This document shows positions 11,401 to 24,108 of a stretch of 64,000 bases of DNA, in pieces (the stretch's first letter is position 1; the number at the start of each line of letters is the position of its first letter). Below the pieces are notes generated by a model. That model saw only the letters and a list, made by a program, of their open reading frames with translations, searched no databases and was not told the DNA's origin. The translations under genes and the position numbers were made by a program. The DNA is from Hippophae tibetana (taxonomy: Eukaryota > Streptophyta > Magnoliopsida > Rosales > Elaeagnaceae): NCBI GenBank assembly GCA_037013495.1, contig CM072801.1, positions 75,253,816 through 75,317,815 on the forward strand, read 5' to 3'.

Positions 11401-12379
11401 AGAGGAAAACAATGACAACAAAGTAGTAAAAAAACACAAGACTTGAGGGACAAATTTCCTTTCTTTTTTTGGCATTTGTGACTTAAGAAAGCAGAAACCA
11501 AACAAAGGACAAAATGTTTCAAATCTAAAATTCAAAAAATATATACACGAAGATAGATACACTACTTTCAGCAACCAATGATATGAGACTAAATTATGTG
11601 GAACCTTTTCCCAAACAACCTAATACCTTAGAACTCAAAGTAATAAGAAATATTGAATTACCAAGAAAATGGTTAAGATGTAAAAATTGAAATCATAAAG
11701 AGTTAGAACAAAAAACAACGCAACAAGGTGGGACCAAAATTTAAGAAGTCAATACGTATTGCAAATGACGGAATTTGGTTTCAAAAACACCGAGAAATAA
11801 AGGACCGATTTGGTGCGGTTTTAGGTATCCAAACAAGCTTCAATTTAATATTTTATAATAGGCATTTCGATACACGAATTAAAATTAATAACATTTTAAA
11901 GTTGTAAACCCAATTAATCCCTTTACGTTTTTGAAACGATGAAAAGTATTAGCTCTCTTGTATTTCTCAAGAACAAAGATTGGTCTAACTCAAAAAACAA
12001 AGAAAAGTAAAAGATACTAACATTTTAAAGAAAACATCGAAAGGAAATCCAAAGAGGAAAACAACGACAACGAAGTAGTAAAAAAACACAAGACTTGAGG
12101 GACAAATTTCCTTTCTTTTTTTGGCATTTGTGACTTAAGAAAGCATAAACCAAACAAAGGACAAAATGTTTCAAATCTAAAATTTAAATAATAGATATAC
12201 GAAGATAGATACACTACTTCAGCAACCCAGGCTATAAAACCAAATGATGTGGATCCTTTTCGCGGACAACCTAATAACCTTAGAACAATAAGGAATAAGA
12301 AATAATGAATTACCAAGAAAATGGTTAAGATGTAAAAATTGAAATCATAAAGATTTAGACCAAAAAACAACGCAGCAAG
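8471..12379 (+). repeat. Six-monomer higher-order repeat, copy 1 (3909 bp)
   Basis: Starts and diagnostic markers are as follows. 8471, pos-1: atcaaaatg, aatgacatgagac. 9121, pos-2: gaattttg, gataatcga, ctataaaacc, end aacataataag. 9772, pos-3: gtgtcgctttgg, acacaaaataat, gttgatcc. 10426, pos-4: gtaaacataatt, aaagacaac, gatacagtac. 11077, pos-5: aaatcatcg, aaatatatacacg. 11728, pos-6: aaaggaccg, tttacgttttt, 3' ctataaaacc. This copy differs from the next two at several sites; for example, its pos-1 unit starts gtggaacc and its pos-3 unit has aaattacgg and gatattgtat. Confidence 0.9.
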
Positions 12380-15300
12380 GTGGGACCAAAAGTTAAGAAG
12401 TCAATACGTATTGCAAATGGCGGAATTTGGTTTCAAAAACACCGAGAAATAAAGTATCGATTTGGTGCGGTTTTAGGTATCCAAACAAGCTTCAATTTGA
12501 TATTTTATAATAGGCATTTCGATACTCGAATTAAAATTAATAACATTTTAAATTTGTAAACCCAATTAATCCCTTTACTTTTTTGAAACGATGAATGTAT
12601 TAGCTCTCTTGTATTTCTCAAGAAGAAAGATTGGTCTAACTCAAAAAACAAAGAAAAGTAAAAGATACTAACATTTTAAAGAAAACATCAAAATGAAATC
12701 CAAAGAGGAAAACAATGACAACAAAGTAGTAAAAAAACACAAGACTTGAGGGACAAATTTCCTTTCTTTTTTTGGCATTCGTGACTTAAGAAAGCAGAAA
12801 CCAAACAAAGGACAAAATGTTTCAAATCTAAAATTCAAAAAATAGATATACGAAGATAGATACACTACTTCAGCAACCAATGACATGAGACTAAATTATG
12901 TGGATCCTTTTCCCAAACAACCTAATACCTTAGAACTCAAAGTAATAAGAAATATTGAATTACCAAGAAAATGGTTAAGATGTAAAAATTGAAATCATAA
13001 AGAGTTAGAACAAAAAACAACGCAGCAAGGTGGGACCAAAAGTTAAGAAGTCAATACGTATTGCAAATGACGGAATTTTGTTTCAAAAACACCGAGAAAT
13101 AAAGTATCGATTTGGTGCGGTTTTAGGTATCCAAACAAGCTTCAATTTGATATTTTATAATAGGCATTTCGATAATCGAATTAAAATTAATAACATTTTA
13201 AATTTGTAAACATAATTAATCCCTTTACTTTTTTGAAACGATGAATGTATTAGCTCTCTTGTATTTCTCAAGAACAAAGATTGGTCTAACTCAAAAAACA
13301 AAGAAAACTAAAAGATACTAACATTTTAAAGAAAACATCGAAATGAAATCCAAAGAGGAAAACAATGACAACAAAGTAGTAAAAAAACACAAGACTTGAG
13401 GGACAAATTTCTTTTCTTTTTTTGGCATTTGTGACTTAAGAAATCAGAAACCAAACAAAGGACAAAATGTTTCAAATCTAAAATTCAAAAAATAGATATA
13501 CGAATATAGATACACTACTTCAGCAACCCAGGCTATAAAACCAAATGATGTGGATCCTTTTCGCGGACAACCTAATAACCTTAGAACAATAAGGAATAAG
13601 AAATATTGAATTACCAAGAAAATGGTTAAGATGTAAAAATTGAAATCATAATGAGTTAGAACAAAAAACAACATAATAAGGTGGGACCAAAATTTAAGAA
13701 GTCAATAGGTATAGCAAATGATGGAATTTGGTTTCAAAAACACCGAGAAATAAAGTGTCGCTTTGGTGCGGATTTAGGTATCCAAAGAAGTTTCAATTTG
13801 ATATTTTATAATAGGCATTTCGATACACAAAATAATATTTTCAAAACATTTTAAAGTTGTAACCCCCATTAATTCTTTTAGTTTTTTGAAACGATGAACT
13901 GTATTAGCTCTCTTGTATTTCTCAAGAACAAAGATTGGTCTAACTCAAAAAACAAAGAAAAGTAAAAGATACTAACATTTTAAAGAAAACATCGAAATGA
14001 AATCCAAAGAGGAAAACAATGACAACAAAGTAGTAAAAAAACACAAGAATTGAGGGACAAATTTCATTTCTTTTTTTGGCATTCGTGACTTAAGAAAGCA
14101 GAAACCAAACAAAGGACAAAATGTTTCAAATCTAAAATTCAAAAAATAGATACACGAAGATAGATACACTACTTTCAGTAACCAAGGATATGAGACTAAA
14201 TTATGTTGATCCTTTTCACAAACAACCTAATACCTTAGAACACAAAGTAATAAGAAATATTTAATTACCAAGAAAATGGTTAAGATGTAAAAATTGAAAT
14301 CATAAAGAGTTAGAACAAAAAAAAACGCAGCAAGGTGGGACCAAAATTTAAGAAGTCAATACGTATTGCAAATGACGTAATTTGGTTTCAAAAACACCGA
14401 GAAATAAAGTATCGATTTGGTGCGGTTTTAGGTATCCAAACAAGCTTCAATTTGATATTTTATAATAGGCATTTCGATACTCGAATTAAAATTAATAACA
14501 TTTTAAATTTGTAAACATAATTAATCCCTTTACTTTTTTGAAACGATGAATGTATTAGCTCTCTTGTATTTCTCAAGAACAAAGATTGGTCTAACTCAAA
14601 AAACAAAGAAAACTAAAAGATACTAACATTTTAAAGAAAACATCGAAATGAAATCCAAAGAGGAAAACAAAGACAACAAAGTAGTAAAAAAACACAAGAC
14701 TTGAGGGACAAATTTCCTTTCTTTTTTTGGCATTTGTGACTTAAGAAATCAGAAACCAAACAAAGGACAAAATGTTTCAAATCTAAAATTCAAAAAATAG
14801 ATACACGAAGATAGATACAGTACTTTCAGCAACCAAGGATATGAGACTAAATTATGTGGATCCTTTTCACAAACAACCTAATACCTTAGAACACAAAGTA
14901 ATAAGAAATATTGAATTACCAAGAAAATGGTTAAGATGTAAAAATTGAAATCATAAAGAGTTAGAACAAAAAAAAAACGCAGCAAGGTGGGACCAAAATT
15001 TAAGAAGTCAATACGTATTGCAAATGACGTAATTTGGTTTCAAAAACACCGAGAAATAAAGTATCGATTTGGTGCGGTTTTAGGTATCCAACCAAGCTTC
15101 AATTTGATATTTTATAATAGGCATTTCGATACTCGAATTAAAATTAATAACATTTTAAATTTGTAAACCCAATTAATCCCTTTACTTTTTTGAAACGATG
15201 AATGTATTAGCTCTCTTGTATTTCTCAAGAACAAAGATTGGTCTAACTCAAAAAACAAAGAAAAGTAAAAGATACTAACATTTTAAAGAAATCATCGAAA

Positions 15301-16289
15301 TGAAATCCAAAGAGGAAAACAATGACAACAAAGTAGTAAAAAAACACAAGACTTGAGGGACAAATTTCCTTTCTTTTTTTGGCATTTGTGATTTAAGAAA
15401 GCAGAAACCAAACAAAGGACAAAATGTTTCAAATCTAAAATTCAAAAAATATATACACGAAGATAGATACACTACTTTCAGCAACCAATGATATGAGACT
15501 AAATTATGTGGAACCTTTTCCCAAACAACCTAATACCTTAGAACTCAAAGTAATAAGAAATATTGAATTACCAAGAAAATGGTTAAGATGTAAAAATTGA
15601 AATCATAAAGAGTTAGAACAAAAAACAACGCAACAAGGTGGGACCAAAATTTAAGAAGTCAATACGTATTGCAAATGACGGAATTTGGTTTCAAAAACAC
15701 CGAGAAATAAAGGACCGATTTGGTGCGGTTTTAGGTATCCAAACAAGCTTCAATTTAATATTTTATAATAGGCATTTCGATACACGAATTAAAATTAATA
15801 ACATTTTAAAGTTGTAAACCCAATTAATCCCTTTACGTTTTTGAAACGATGAAAAGTATTAGCTCTCTTGTATTTCTCAAGAACAAAGATTGGTCTAACT
15901 CAAAAAACAAAGAAAAGTAAAAGATACTAACATTTTAAAGAAAACATCGAAAGGAAATCCAAAGAGGAAAACAACGACAACGAAGTAGTAAAAAAACACA
16001 AGACTTGAGGGACAAATTTCCTTTCTTTTTTTGGCATTTGTGACTTAAGAAAGCATAAACCAAACAAAGGACAAAATGTTTCAAATCTAAAATTTAAATA
16101 ATAGATATACGAAGATAGATACACTACTTCAGCAACCCAGGCTATAAAACCAAATGATGTGGATCCTTTTCGCGGACAACCTAATAACCTTAGAACAATA
16201 AGGAATAAGAAATAATGAATTACCAAGAAAATGGTTAAGATGTAAAAATTGAAATCATAAAGATTTAGACCAAAAAACAACGCAGCAAG
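12380..16289 (+). repeat. Six-monomer higher-order repeat, copy 2 (3910 bp)
   Basis: Unit starts are 12380, 13030, 13681, 14335, 14987 and 15638, in the same subtype order as copy 1. It shares private variants with copy 3 that copy 1 lacks: aaatggcgg in pos-1, gtgcggatttagg in pos-3 and tatccaaccaagc in pos-5. Copies 2 and 3 are therefore sister duplicates, more recent than their split from copy 1. The few differences between them include gtgatttaag (pos-5 here) against gtgacttaag. Confidence 0.9.
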
Positions 16290-19200
16290 GTGGGACCAAA
16301 AGTTAAGAAGTCAATACGTATTGCAAATGGCGGAATTTGGTTTCAAAAACACCGAGAAATAAAGTATCGATTTGGTGCGGTTTTAGGTATCCAAACAAGC
16401 TTCAATTTGATATTTTATAATAGGCATTTCGATACTCGAATTAAAATTAATAACATTTTAAATTTGTAAACCCAATTAATCCCTTTACTTTTTTGAAACG
16501 ATGAATGTATTAGCTCTCTTGTATTTCTCAAGAAGAAAGATTGGTCTAACTCAAAAAACAAAGAAAAGTAAAAGATACTAACATTTTAAAGAAAACATCA
16601 AAATGAAATCCAAAGAGGAAAACAATGACAACAAAGTAGTAAAAAAACACAAGACTTGAGGGACAAATTTCCTTTCTTTTTTTGGCATTCGTGACTTAAG
16701 AAAGCAGAAACCAAACAAAGGACAAAATGTTTCAAATCTAAAATTCAAAAAATAGATATACGAAGATAGATACAGTACTTTCAGCAACCAATGACATGAG
16801 ACTAAATTATGTGGATCCTTTTCCCAAACAACCTAATACCTTAGAACTCAAAGTAATAAGAAATATTGAATTACCAAGAAAATGGTTAAGATGTAAAAAT
16901 TGAAATCATAAAGATTTAGACCAAAAAACAACGCAGCAAGGTGGGACCAAAAGTTAAGAAGTCAATACGTATTGCAAATGACGGAATTTTGTTTCAAAAA
17001 CACCGAGAAATAAAGTATCGATTTGGTGCGGTTTTAGGTATCCAAACAAGCTTCAATTTGATATTTTATAATAGGCATTTCGATAATCGAATTAAAATTA
17101 ATAACATTTTAAATTTGTAAACATAATTAATCCCTTTACTTTTTTGAAACGATGAATGTATTAGCTCTCTTGTATTTCTCAAGAACAAAGATTGGTCTAA
17201 CTCAAAAAACAAAGAAAACTAAAAGATACTAACATTTTAAAGAAAACATCGAAATGAAATCCAAAGAGGAAAACAATGACAACAAAGTAGTAAAAAAACA
17301 CAAGACTTGAGGGACAAATTTCTTTTCTTTTTTTGGCATTTGTGACTTAAGAAATCAGAAACCAAACAAAGGACAAAATGTTTCAAATCTAAAATTCAAA
17401 AAATAGATATACGAATATAGATACACTACTTCAGCAACCCAGGCTATAAAACCAAATGATGTGGATCCTTTTCGCGGACAACCTAATAACCTTAGAACAA
17501 TAAGGAATAAGAAATATTGAATTACCAAGAAAATGGTTAAGATGTAAAAATTGAAATCATAATGAGTTAGAACAAAAAACAACATAATAAGGTGGGACCA
17601 AAATTTAAGAAGTCAATAGGTATAGCAAATGATGGAATTTGGTTTCAAAAACACCGAGAAATAAAGTGTCGCTTTGGTGCGGATTTAGGTATCCAAAGAA
17701 GTTTCAATTTAATATTTTATAATAGGCATTTCGATACACAAAATAATATTTTCAAAACATTTTAAAGTTGTAACCCCCATTAATTCTTTTAGTTTTTTGA
17801 AACGATGAACTGTATTAGCTCTCTTGTATTTCTCAAGAACAAAGATTGGTCTAACTCAAAAAACAAAGAAAAGTAAAAGATACTAACATTTTAAAGAAAA
17901 CATCGAAATGAAATCCAAAGAGGAAAACAATGACAACAAAGTAGTAAAAAAACACAAGAATTGAGGGACAAATTTCATTTCTTTTTTTGGCATTCGTGAC
18001 TTAAGAAAGCAGAAACCAAACAAAGGACAAAATGTTTCAAATCTAAAATTCAAAAAATAGATACACGAAGATAGATACACTACTTTCAGTAACCAAGGAT
18101 ATGAGACTAAATTATGTTGATCCTTTTCACAAACAACCTAATACCTTAGAACACAAAGTAATAAGAAATATTTAATTACCAAGAAAATGGTTAAGATGTA
18201 AAAATTGAAATCATAAAGAGTTAGAACAAAAAAAAAACGCAGCAAGGTGGGACCAAAATTTAAGAAGTCAATACGTATTGCAAATGACGTAATTTGGTTT
18301 CAAAAACACCGAGAAATAAAGTATCGATTTGGTGCGGTTTTAGGTATCCAAACAAGCTTCAATTTGATATTTTATAATAGGCATTTCGATACTCGAATTA
18401 AAATTAATAACATTTTAAATTTGTAAACATAATTAATCCCTTTACTTTTTTGAAACGATGAATGTATTAGCTCTCTTGTATTTCTCAAGAACAAAGATTG
18501 GTCTAACTCAAAAAACAAAGAAAACTAAAAGATACTAACATTTTAAAGAAAACATCGAAATGAAATCCAAAGAGGAAAACAAAGACAACAAAGTAGTAAA
18601 AAAACACAAGACTTGAGGGACAAATTTCCTTTCTTTTTTTGGCATTTGTGACTTAAGAAATCAGAAACCAAACAAAGGACAAAATGTTTCAAATCTAAAA
18701 TTCAAAAAATAGATACACGAAGATAGATACAGTACTTTCAGCAACCAAGGATATGAGACTAAATTATGTGGATCCTTTTCACAAACAACCTAATACCTTA
18801 GAACACAAAGTAATAAGAAATATTGAATTACCAAGAAAATGGTTAAGATGTAAAAATTGAAATCATAAAGAGTTAGAACAAAAAAAAAACGCAGCAAGGT
18901 GGGACCAAAATTTAAGAAGTCAATACGTATTGCAAATGACGTAATTTGGTTTCAAAAACACCGAGAAATAAAGTATCGATTTGGTGCGGTTTTAGGTATC
19001 CAACCAAGCTTCAATTTGATATTTTATAATAGGCATTTCGATACTCGAATTAAAATTAATAACATTTTAAATTTGTAAACCCAATTAATCCCTTTACTTT
19101 TTTGAAACGATGAATGTATTAGCTCTCTTGTATTTCTCAAGAAAAAAGATTGGTCTAACTCAAAAAACAAAGAAAAGTAAAAGATACTAACATTTTAAAG

Positions 19201-21503
19201 AAATCATCGAAATGAAATCCAAAGAGGAAAACAATGACAACAAAGTAGTAAAAAAACACAAGACTTGAGGGACAAATTTCCTTTCTTTTTTTGGCATTTG
19301 TGACTTAAGAAAGCAGAAACCAAACAAAGGACAAAATGTTTCAAATCTAAAATTCAAAAAATATATACACGAAGATAGATACACTACTTTCAGCAACCAA
19401 TGATATGAGACTAAATTATGTGGAACCTTTTCCCAAACAACCTAATACCTTAGAACTCAAAGTAATAAGAAATATTGAATTACCAAGAAAATGGTTAAGA
19501 TGTAAAAATTGAAATCATAAAGAGTTAGAACAAAAAACAACGCAACAAGGTGGGACCAAAATTTAAGAAGTCAATACGTATTGCAAATGACGTAATTTGG
19601 TTTCAAAAACACCGAGAAATAAAGTATCGATTTGGTGCGGTTTTAGGTATCCAAACAAGCTTCAATTTGATATTTTATAATAGGCATTTCGATACTCGAA
19701 TTAAAATTAATAACATTTTAAATTTGTAAACCCAATTAATCCCTTTACTTTTTTGAAACGATGAATGTATTAGCTCTCTTGTATTTCTCAAGAACAAAGA
19801 TTGGTCTAACTCAAAAAACAAAGAAAAGTTAAATATACTAACATTTTAAAGAAAACATCGAAATGAAATCCAAAGAGGAAAGCAATGACAACAAAGTAGT
19901 AAAAAAACACAAGACTTGAGGGACAAATTTCCTTTCTTTTTTTGGCATTTGTGACTTAAGAAAGCAGAAACCAAACAAAGGACAAAATGTTTCAAATCTA
20001 AAATTCAAAAAATATATACACGAAGATAGATACAATACTTTCAGCAACCAATGATATGAGACTAAATTATGTGGAACCTTTTCCCAAACAACCTAATACC
20101 TTAGAACTCAAAGTAATAAGAAATATTGAATTACCAAGAAAATGGTTAAGATGTAAAAATTGAAATCATAAAGAGTTAGAACAAAAAACAACGCAACAAG
20201 GTGGGACCAAAATTTAAGAAGTCAATACGTATTGCAAATGACGTAATTTGGTTTCAAAAACACCGAGAAATAAAGTATCGATTTGGTGCGGTTTTAGGTA
20301 TCCAAACAAGCTTCAATTTGATATTTTATAATAGGCATTTCGATACTCGAATTAAAATTAATAACATTTTAAATTTGTAAACCCAATTAATCCCTTTACT
20401 TTTTTGAAACGATGAATGTATTAGCTCTCTTGTATTTCTCAAGAAGAAAGATTGGTCTAACTCAAAAAACAAAGAAAAGTAAAAGATACTAACATTTTAA
20501 AGAAATCATCGAAATGAAATCCAAAGAGGAAAACAATGACAACAAAGTAGTAAAAAAACACAAGACTTGAGGGACAAATTTCCTTTCTTTTTTTGGCATT
20601 TGTGACTTAAGAAAGCAGAAACCAAACAAAGGACAAAATGTTTCAAATCTAAAATTCAAAAAATATATACACGAAGATAGATACACTACTTTCAGCAACC
20701 AATGATATGAGACTAAATTATGTGGATCCTTTTCCCAAACAACCTAATACTTTAGAACTCAAAGTAATAAGAAATATTGAATTACCAAGAAAATGGTTAA
20801 GATGTAAAAATTGAAATCATAAAGAGTTAGAACAAAAAACAACGCAACAAGGTGGGACCAAAATTTAAGAAGTCAATACGTATTGCAAATGACGGAATTT
20901 GGTTTCAAAAACACCGAGAAATAAAGGACCGATTTGGTGCGGTTTTAGGTATCCAAACAAGCTTCAATTTAATATTTTATAATAGGCATTTCGATACACG
21001 AATTAAAATTAATAACATTTTAAAGTTGTAAACCCAATTAATCCCTTTATGTTTTTGAAACGATGAAAAGTATTAGCTCTCTTGTATTTCTCAAGAACAA
21101 AGATTGGTCAAACTCAAAAAACAAAGAAAAGTAAAAGATACTAACATTTTAAAGAAAACATCGAAAGGAAATCCAAAGAGGAAAACAACGACAACGAAGT
21201 AGTAAAAAAACACAAGACTTGAGGGACAAATTTCCTTTCTTTTTTTGGCATTTGTGACTTAAGAAAGCAGAAACCAAACAAAGGACAAAACGTTTCAAAT
21301 CTAAAATTTAAATAATAGATATACGAAGATAGATACACTACTTCAGCAACCCAGGCTATAAAACCAAATGATGTGGATCCTTTTCGCGGACAACCTAATA
21401 ACCTTAGAACAATAAGGAATAAGAAATAATGAATTACCAAGAAAATGGTTAAGATGTAAAAATTGAAATCATAAAGATTTAGACCAAAAAACAACGCAGC
21501 AAG
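16290..21503 (+). repeat. Higher-order repeat, copy 3, expanded to eight monomers (5214 bp)
   Basis: Unit starts are 16290 (pos-1), 16941 (pos-2), 17592 (pos-3), 18247 (pos-4), 18899, 19550, 20201 (three pos-5-like units) and 20852 (pos-6). The pos-1 unit has a patched 3' end: gatacagtacttt in place of gatacactactt near 16770, and an end reading gatttagacc as in pos-6 units. Such a patch suggests gene conversion or another crossover. Confidence 0.85.
18899..20851 (+). repeat. Local triplication of the pos-5 monomer
   Basis: Three consecutive units (18899, 19550, 20201) carry the pos-5 marker aaatatatacacg, where copies 1 and 2 of the HOR have one. They are not identical. The first has tatccaaccaagc and aaatcatcg; the second has aaaacatcg, gttaaatatac and gatacaatac; the third has caagaagaaag and a BamHI site (gtggatcc) where the first two read gtggaacc. 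The third resembles the unit at 5213 more than its neighbour, so the extra units may come from a related block rather than simple tandem copying. Confidence 0.75.
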
Positions 21504-24108
21504 GTGGGACCAAAAGTTAAGAAGTCAATACGTATTGCAAAAGGCGGAATTTGGTTTCAAAAACACCGAGAAATAAAGTATCGATTTGGTGCGGTTTTTG
21601 GTATCCAAACAAGCTTCAATTTGATATTTTATAATAGGCATTTCGATACTCAAATTAAAATTAATAACATTTTAAATTTGTAAACCCAATTAATCCCTTT
21701 ACTTTTTTGAAACGATGAAATGTATTAACTCTCTTGTATTTCTCAAGAACAAAGATTGGTCTAACTCAAGAAACAAAGAAAAGTAAAAGATACTAACATT
21801 TTAAAGAAAACATAGAAAGGAAATCCAAAGAGGAAAACAACGACAACAAAGTAGTAAAAAAACACAAGACTTGAGCGACAAATTTCCTTTCTTTTGTTGG
21901 CATTTGTGACTTAAGAAAGCAGAAACCAAACAAAGGACAAAATGTTTCAAATCTAAAATTCAAAAAATAGATACACGAAGTAGATACACTAATTTCAGCA
22001 ACCAAGGATATGAGACTAAATTATGTGGATCCTTTTCGCGAACAACCTAATAACCTTAGAACAATAAGGAATAAGAAATATTGAATTACCAAAAAATGGT
22101 TAAGATGTAAAAATTGAAATCATAAAGAGTTAGACCAAAAAACAACGCAGCAAGGTGGGACCAAAAGTTAAGAAGTCAATACGTATTGCAAATGACGGAA
22201 TTTGGTTTCAAAAACACCGAGAAATAAAGTATCGATTTGGTGCGGTTTTAGGTATCCATACAAGCTTCAATTTGATATTTTATAATAGGCATTTCGATAC
22301 ACGAATTAAAATTAATAACATTTTAAAGTTGTAAACCCAATTAATCCCTTTATTTTTTTGAAACGATGAAAAGTATTAGCTCTCTTGTATTTCTCAAAAA
22401 CAAAGATTGGTCGAACTCAAAAAACAAAGAAAAGTAAAAGATACTAACATTTTAAAGAAAACATCGAAAGGAAATCCAAAGAGGAAAACAACGACAACGA
22501 AGTAGTAAAAAAACACAAGACTTGAGGGACAAATTTCCTTTCTTTTTTTGGCATTTGTGACTTAAGAAAGGAGAAACCAAACAAAGGACAAAACGTTTCA
22601 AATCTAAAATTTAAATAATAGATATACGAAGATAGATACACTACTTCAGCAACCCAGGCTATAAAACCAAATGATGTGGATCCTTTTCGCGGACAACCTA
22701 ATAACCTTAGAACAATAAGGAATAAGAAATAATGAATTACTAAGAAAATGGTTAAGATGTAAAAATTGAAATCATAAAGATTTAGACCAAAAAACAACGC
22801 AGCAAGGTGGGACCAAAAGTTAAGAAGTCAATACGTATTGCAAATGGCGGAATTTGGTTTCAAAAACACCGAGAAATAAAGTATCGATTTGGTGCGGTTT
22901 TTGGTATCCAAACAAGCTTCAATTTGATATTTTATAATAGGCATTTCGATACTCAAATTAAAATTAATAACATTTTAAATTTGTAAACCCAATTAATCCC
23001 TTTACTTTTTTGAAACGATGAAATGTATTAACTCTCTTGTATTTCTCAAGAACAAAGATTGGTCTAACTCAAAAAACAAAGAAAAGTAAAAGATACTAAC
23101 ATTTTAAAGAAAACATAGAAAGGAAATCCAAAGAGGAAAACAACGACAACAAAGTAGTAAAAAAACACAAGACTTGAGCGACAAATTTCCTTTCTTTTTT
23201 TGGCATTTATGACTTAAGAAAGCAGAAACCAAACAAAGGACAAAATGTTTCAAATCTAAAATTCAAAAAATAGATACACGAAGTAGATACACTAATTTCA
23301 GCAACCAAGGATATGAGACTAAATTATGTGGATCCTTTTCGCGAACAACCTAATAACCTTAGAACAATAAGGAATAAGAAATATTGAATTACCAAAAAAT
23401 GGTTAAGATGTAAAAATTGAAATCATAAAGAGTTAGACCAAAAAACAACGCAGCAAGGTGGGACCAAAAGTTAAGAAGTCAATACGTATTGCAAATGATG
23501 GAATTTGGTTTCAAAAACACCGAGAAATAAAGTATCGATTTGGTGCGGTTTTAGGTATCCAAACAAGCTTCAATTTGATATTTTATAATAGGCATTTCGA
23601 TACTGAATTAAAATTAATAACAGTTTAAAGTTGTAAACCCAATTAATCCCTTTACGTTTTTGAAACGATGAAAAGTATTAACTCTCTTGTATTTCTCAAG
23701 AACAAAGATTGGTCTAACTCAAAAAACAAAGAAAAGTAAAAGATACTTACATTTTAAAGAAAACATCGAAATGAAATCCAAAGAGGAAAACAATGACAGC
23801 AAAGTAGTAAAAAAACACAAGACTTGAGGGACAAATTTCCTTTCTTTTTTTGGCATTTGTGACTTAAGAAAGCAGAAACCAAACAAAGGACAAAATGTTT
23901 CAAATCTAAAATTTAAAAAATAGATATACGAAGATAGATACACTACTTCAGCAACCCAGGCTATAAAACCAAATGATGTGGATCCTTTTCGCGGACAACC
24001 TAATAACCTTAACACAATAAGGAATAAGAAATATTGAATTACCAAGAAAATGGTTAAGATGTAAAAATTGAAATCATAAAGATTTACACCAAAAAACAAC
24101 GCAGCAAG
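21504..24108 (+). repeat. Four-monomer transition block with dimer-like alternation
   Basis: Units start at 21504, 22155, 22807 and 23458. The first and third share tactcaaatt, gcggtttttgg, cttgagcgac, the one-base deletion cgaagtagatac, ctaatttcag and ccaaaaaatgg. The second is pos-6-like (tacacgaatt, gaaaagtatta, ctataaaacc). The alternation makes a dimer of about 1.30 kb. The fourth unit has tactgaatt, a cagtttaaag change and the private cttaacacaataagg, which reappears at about 33796. Confidence 0.75.
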
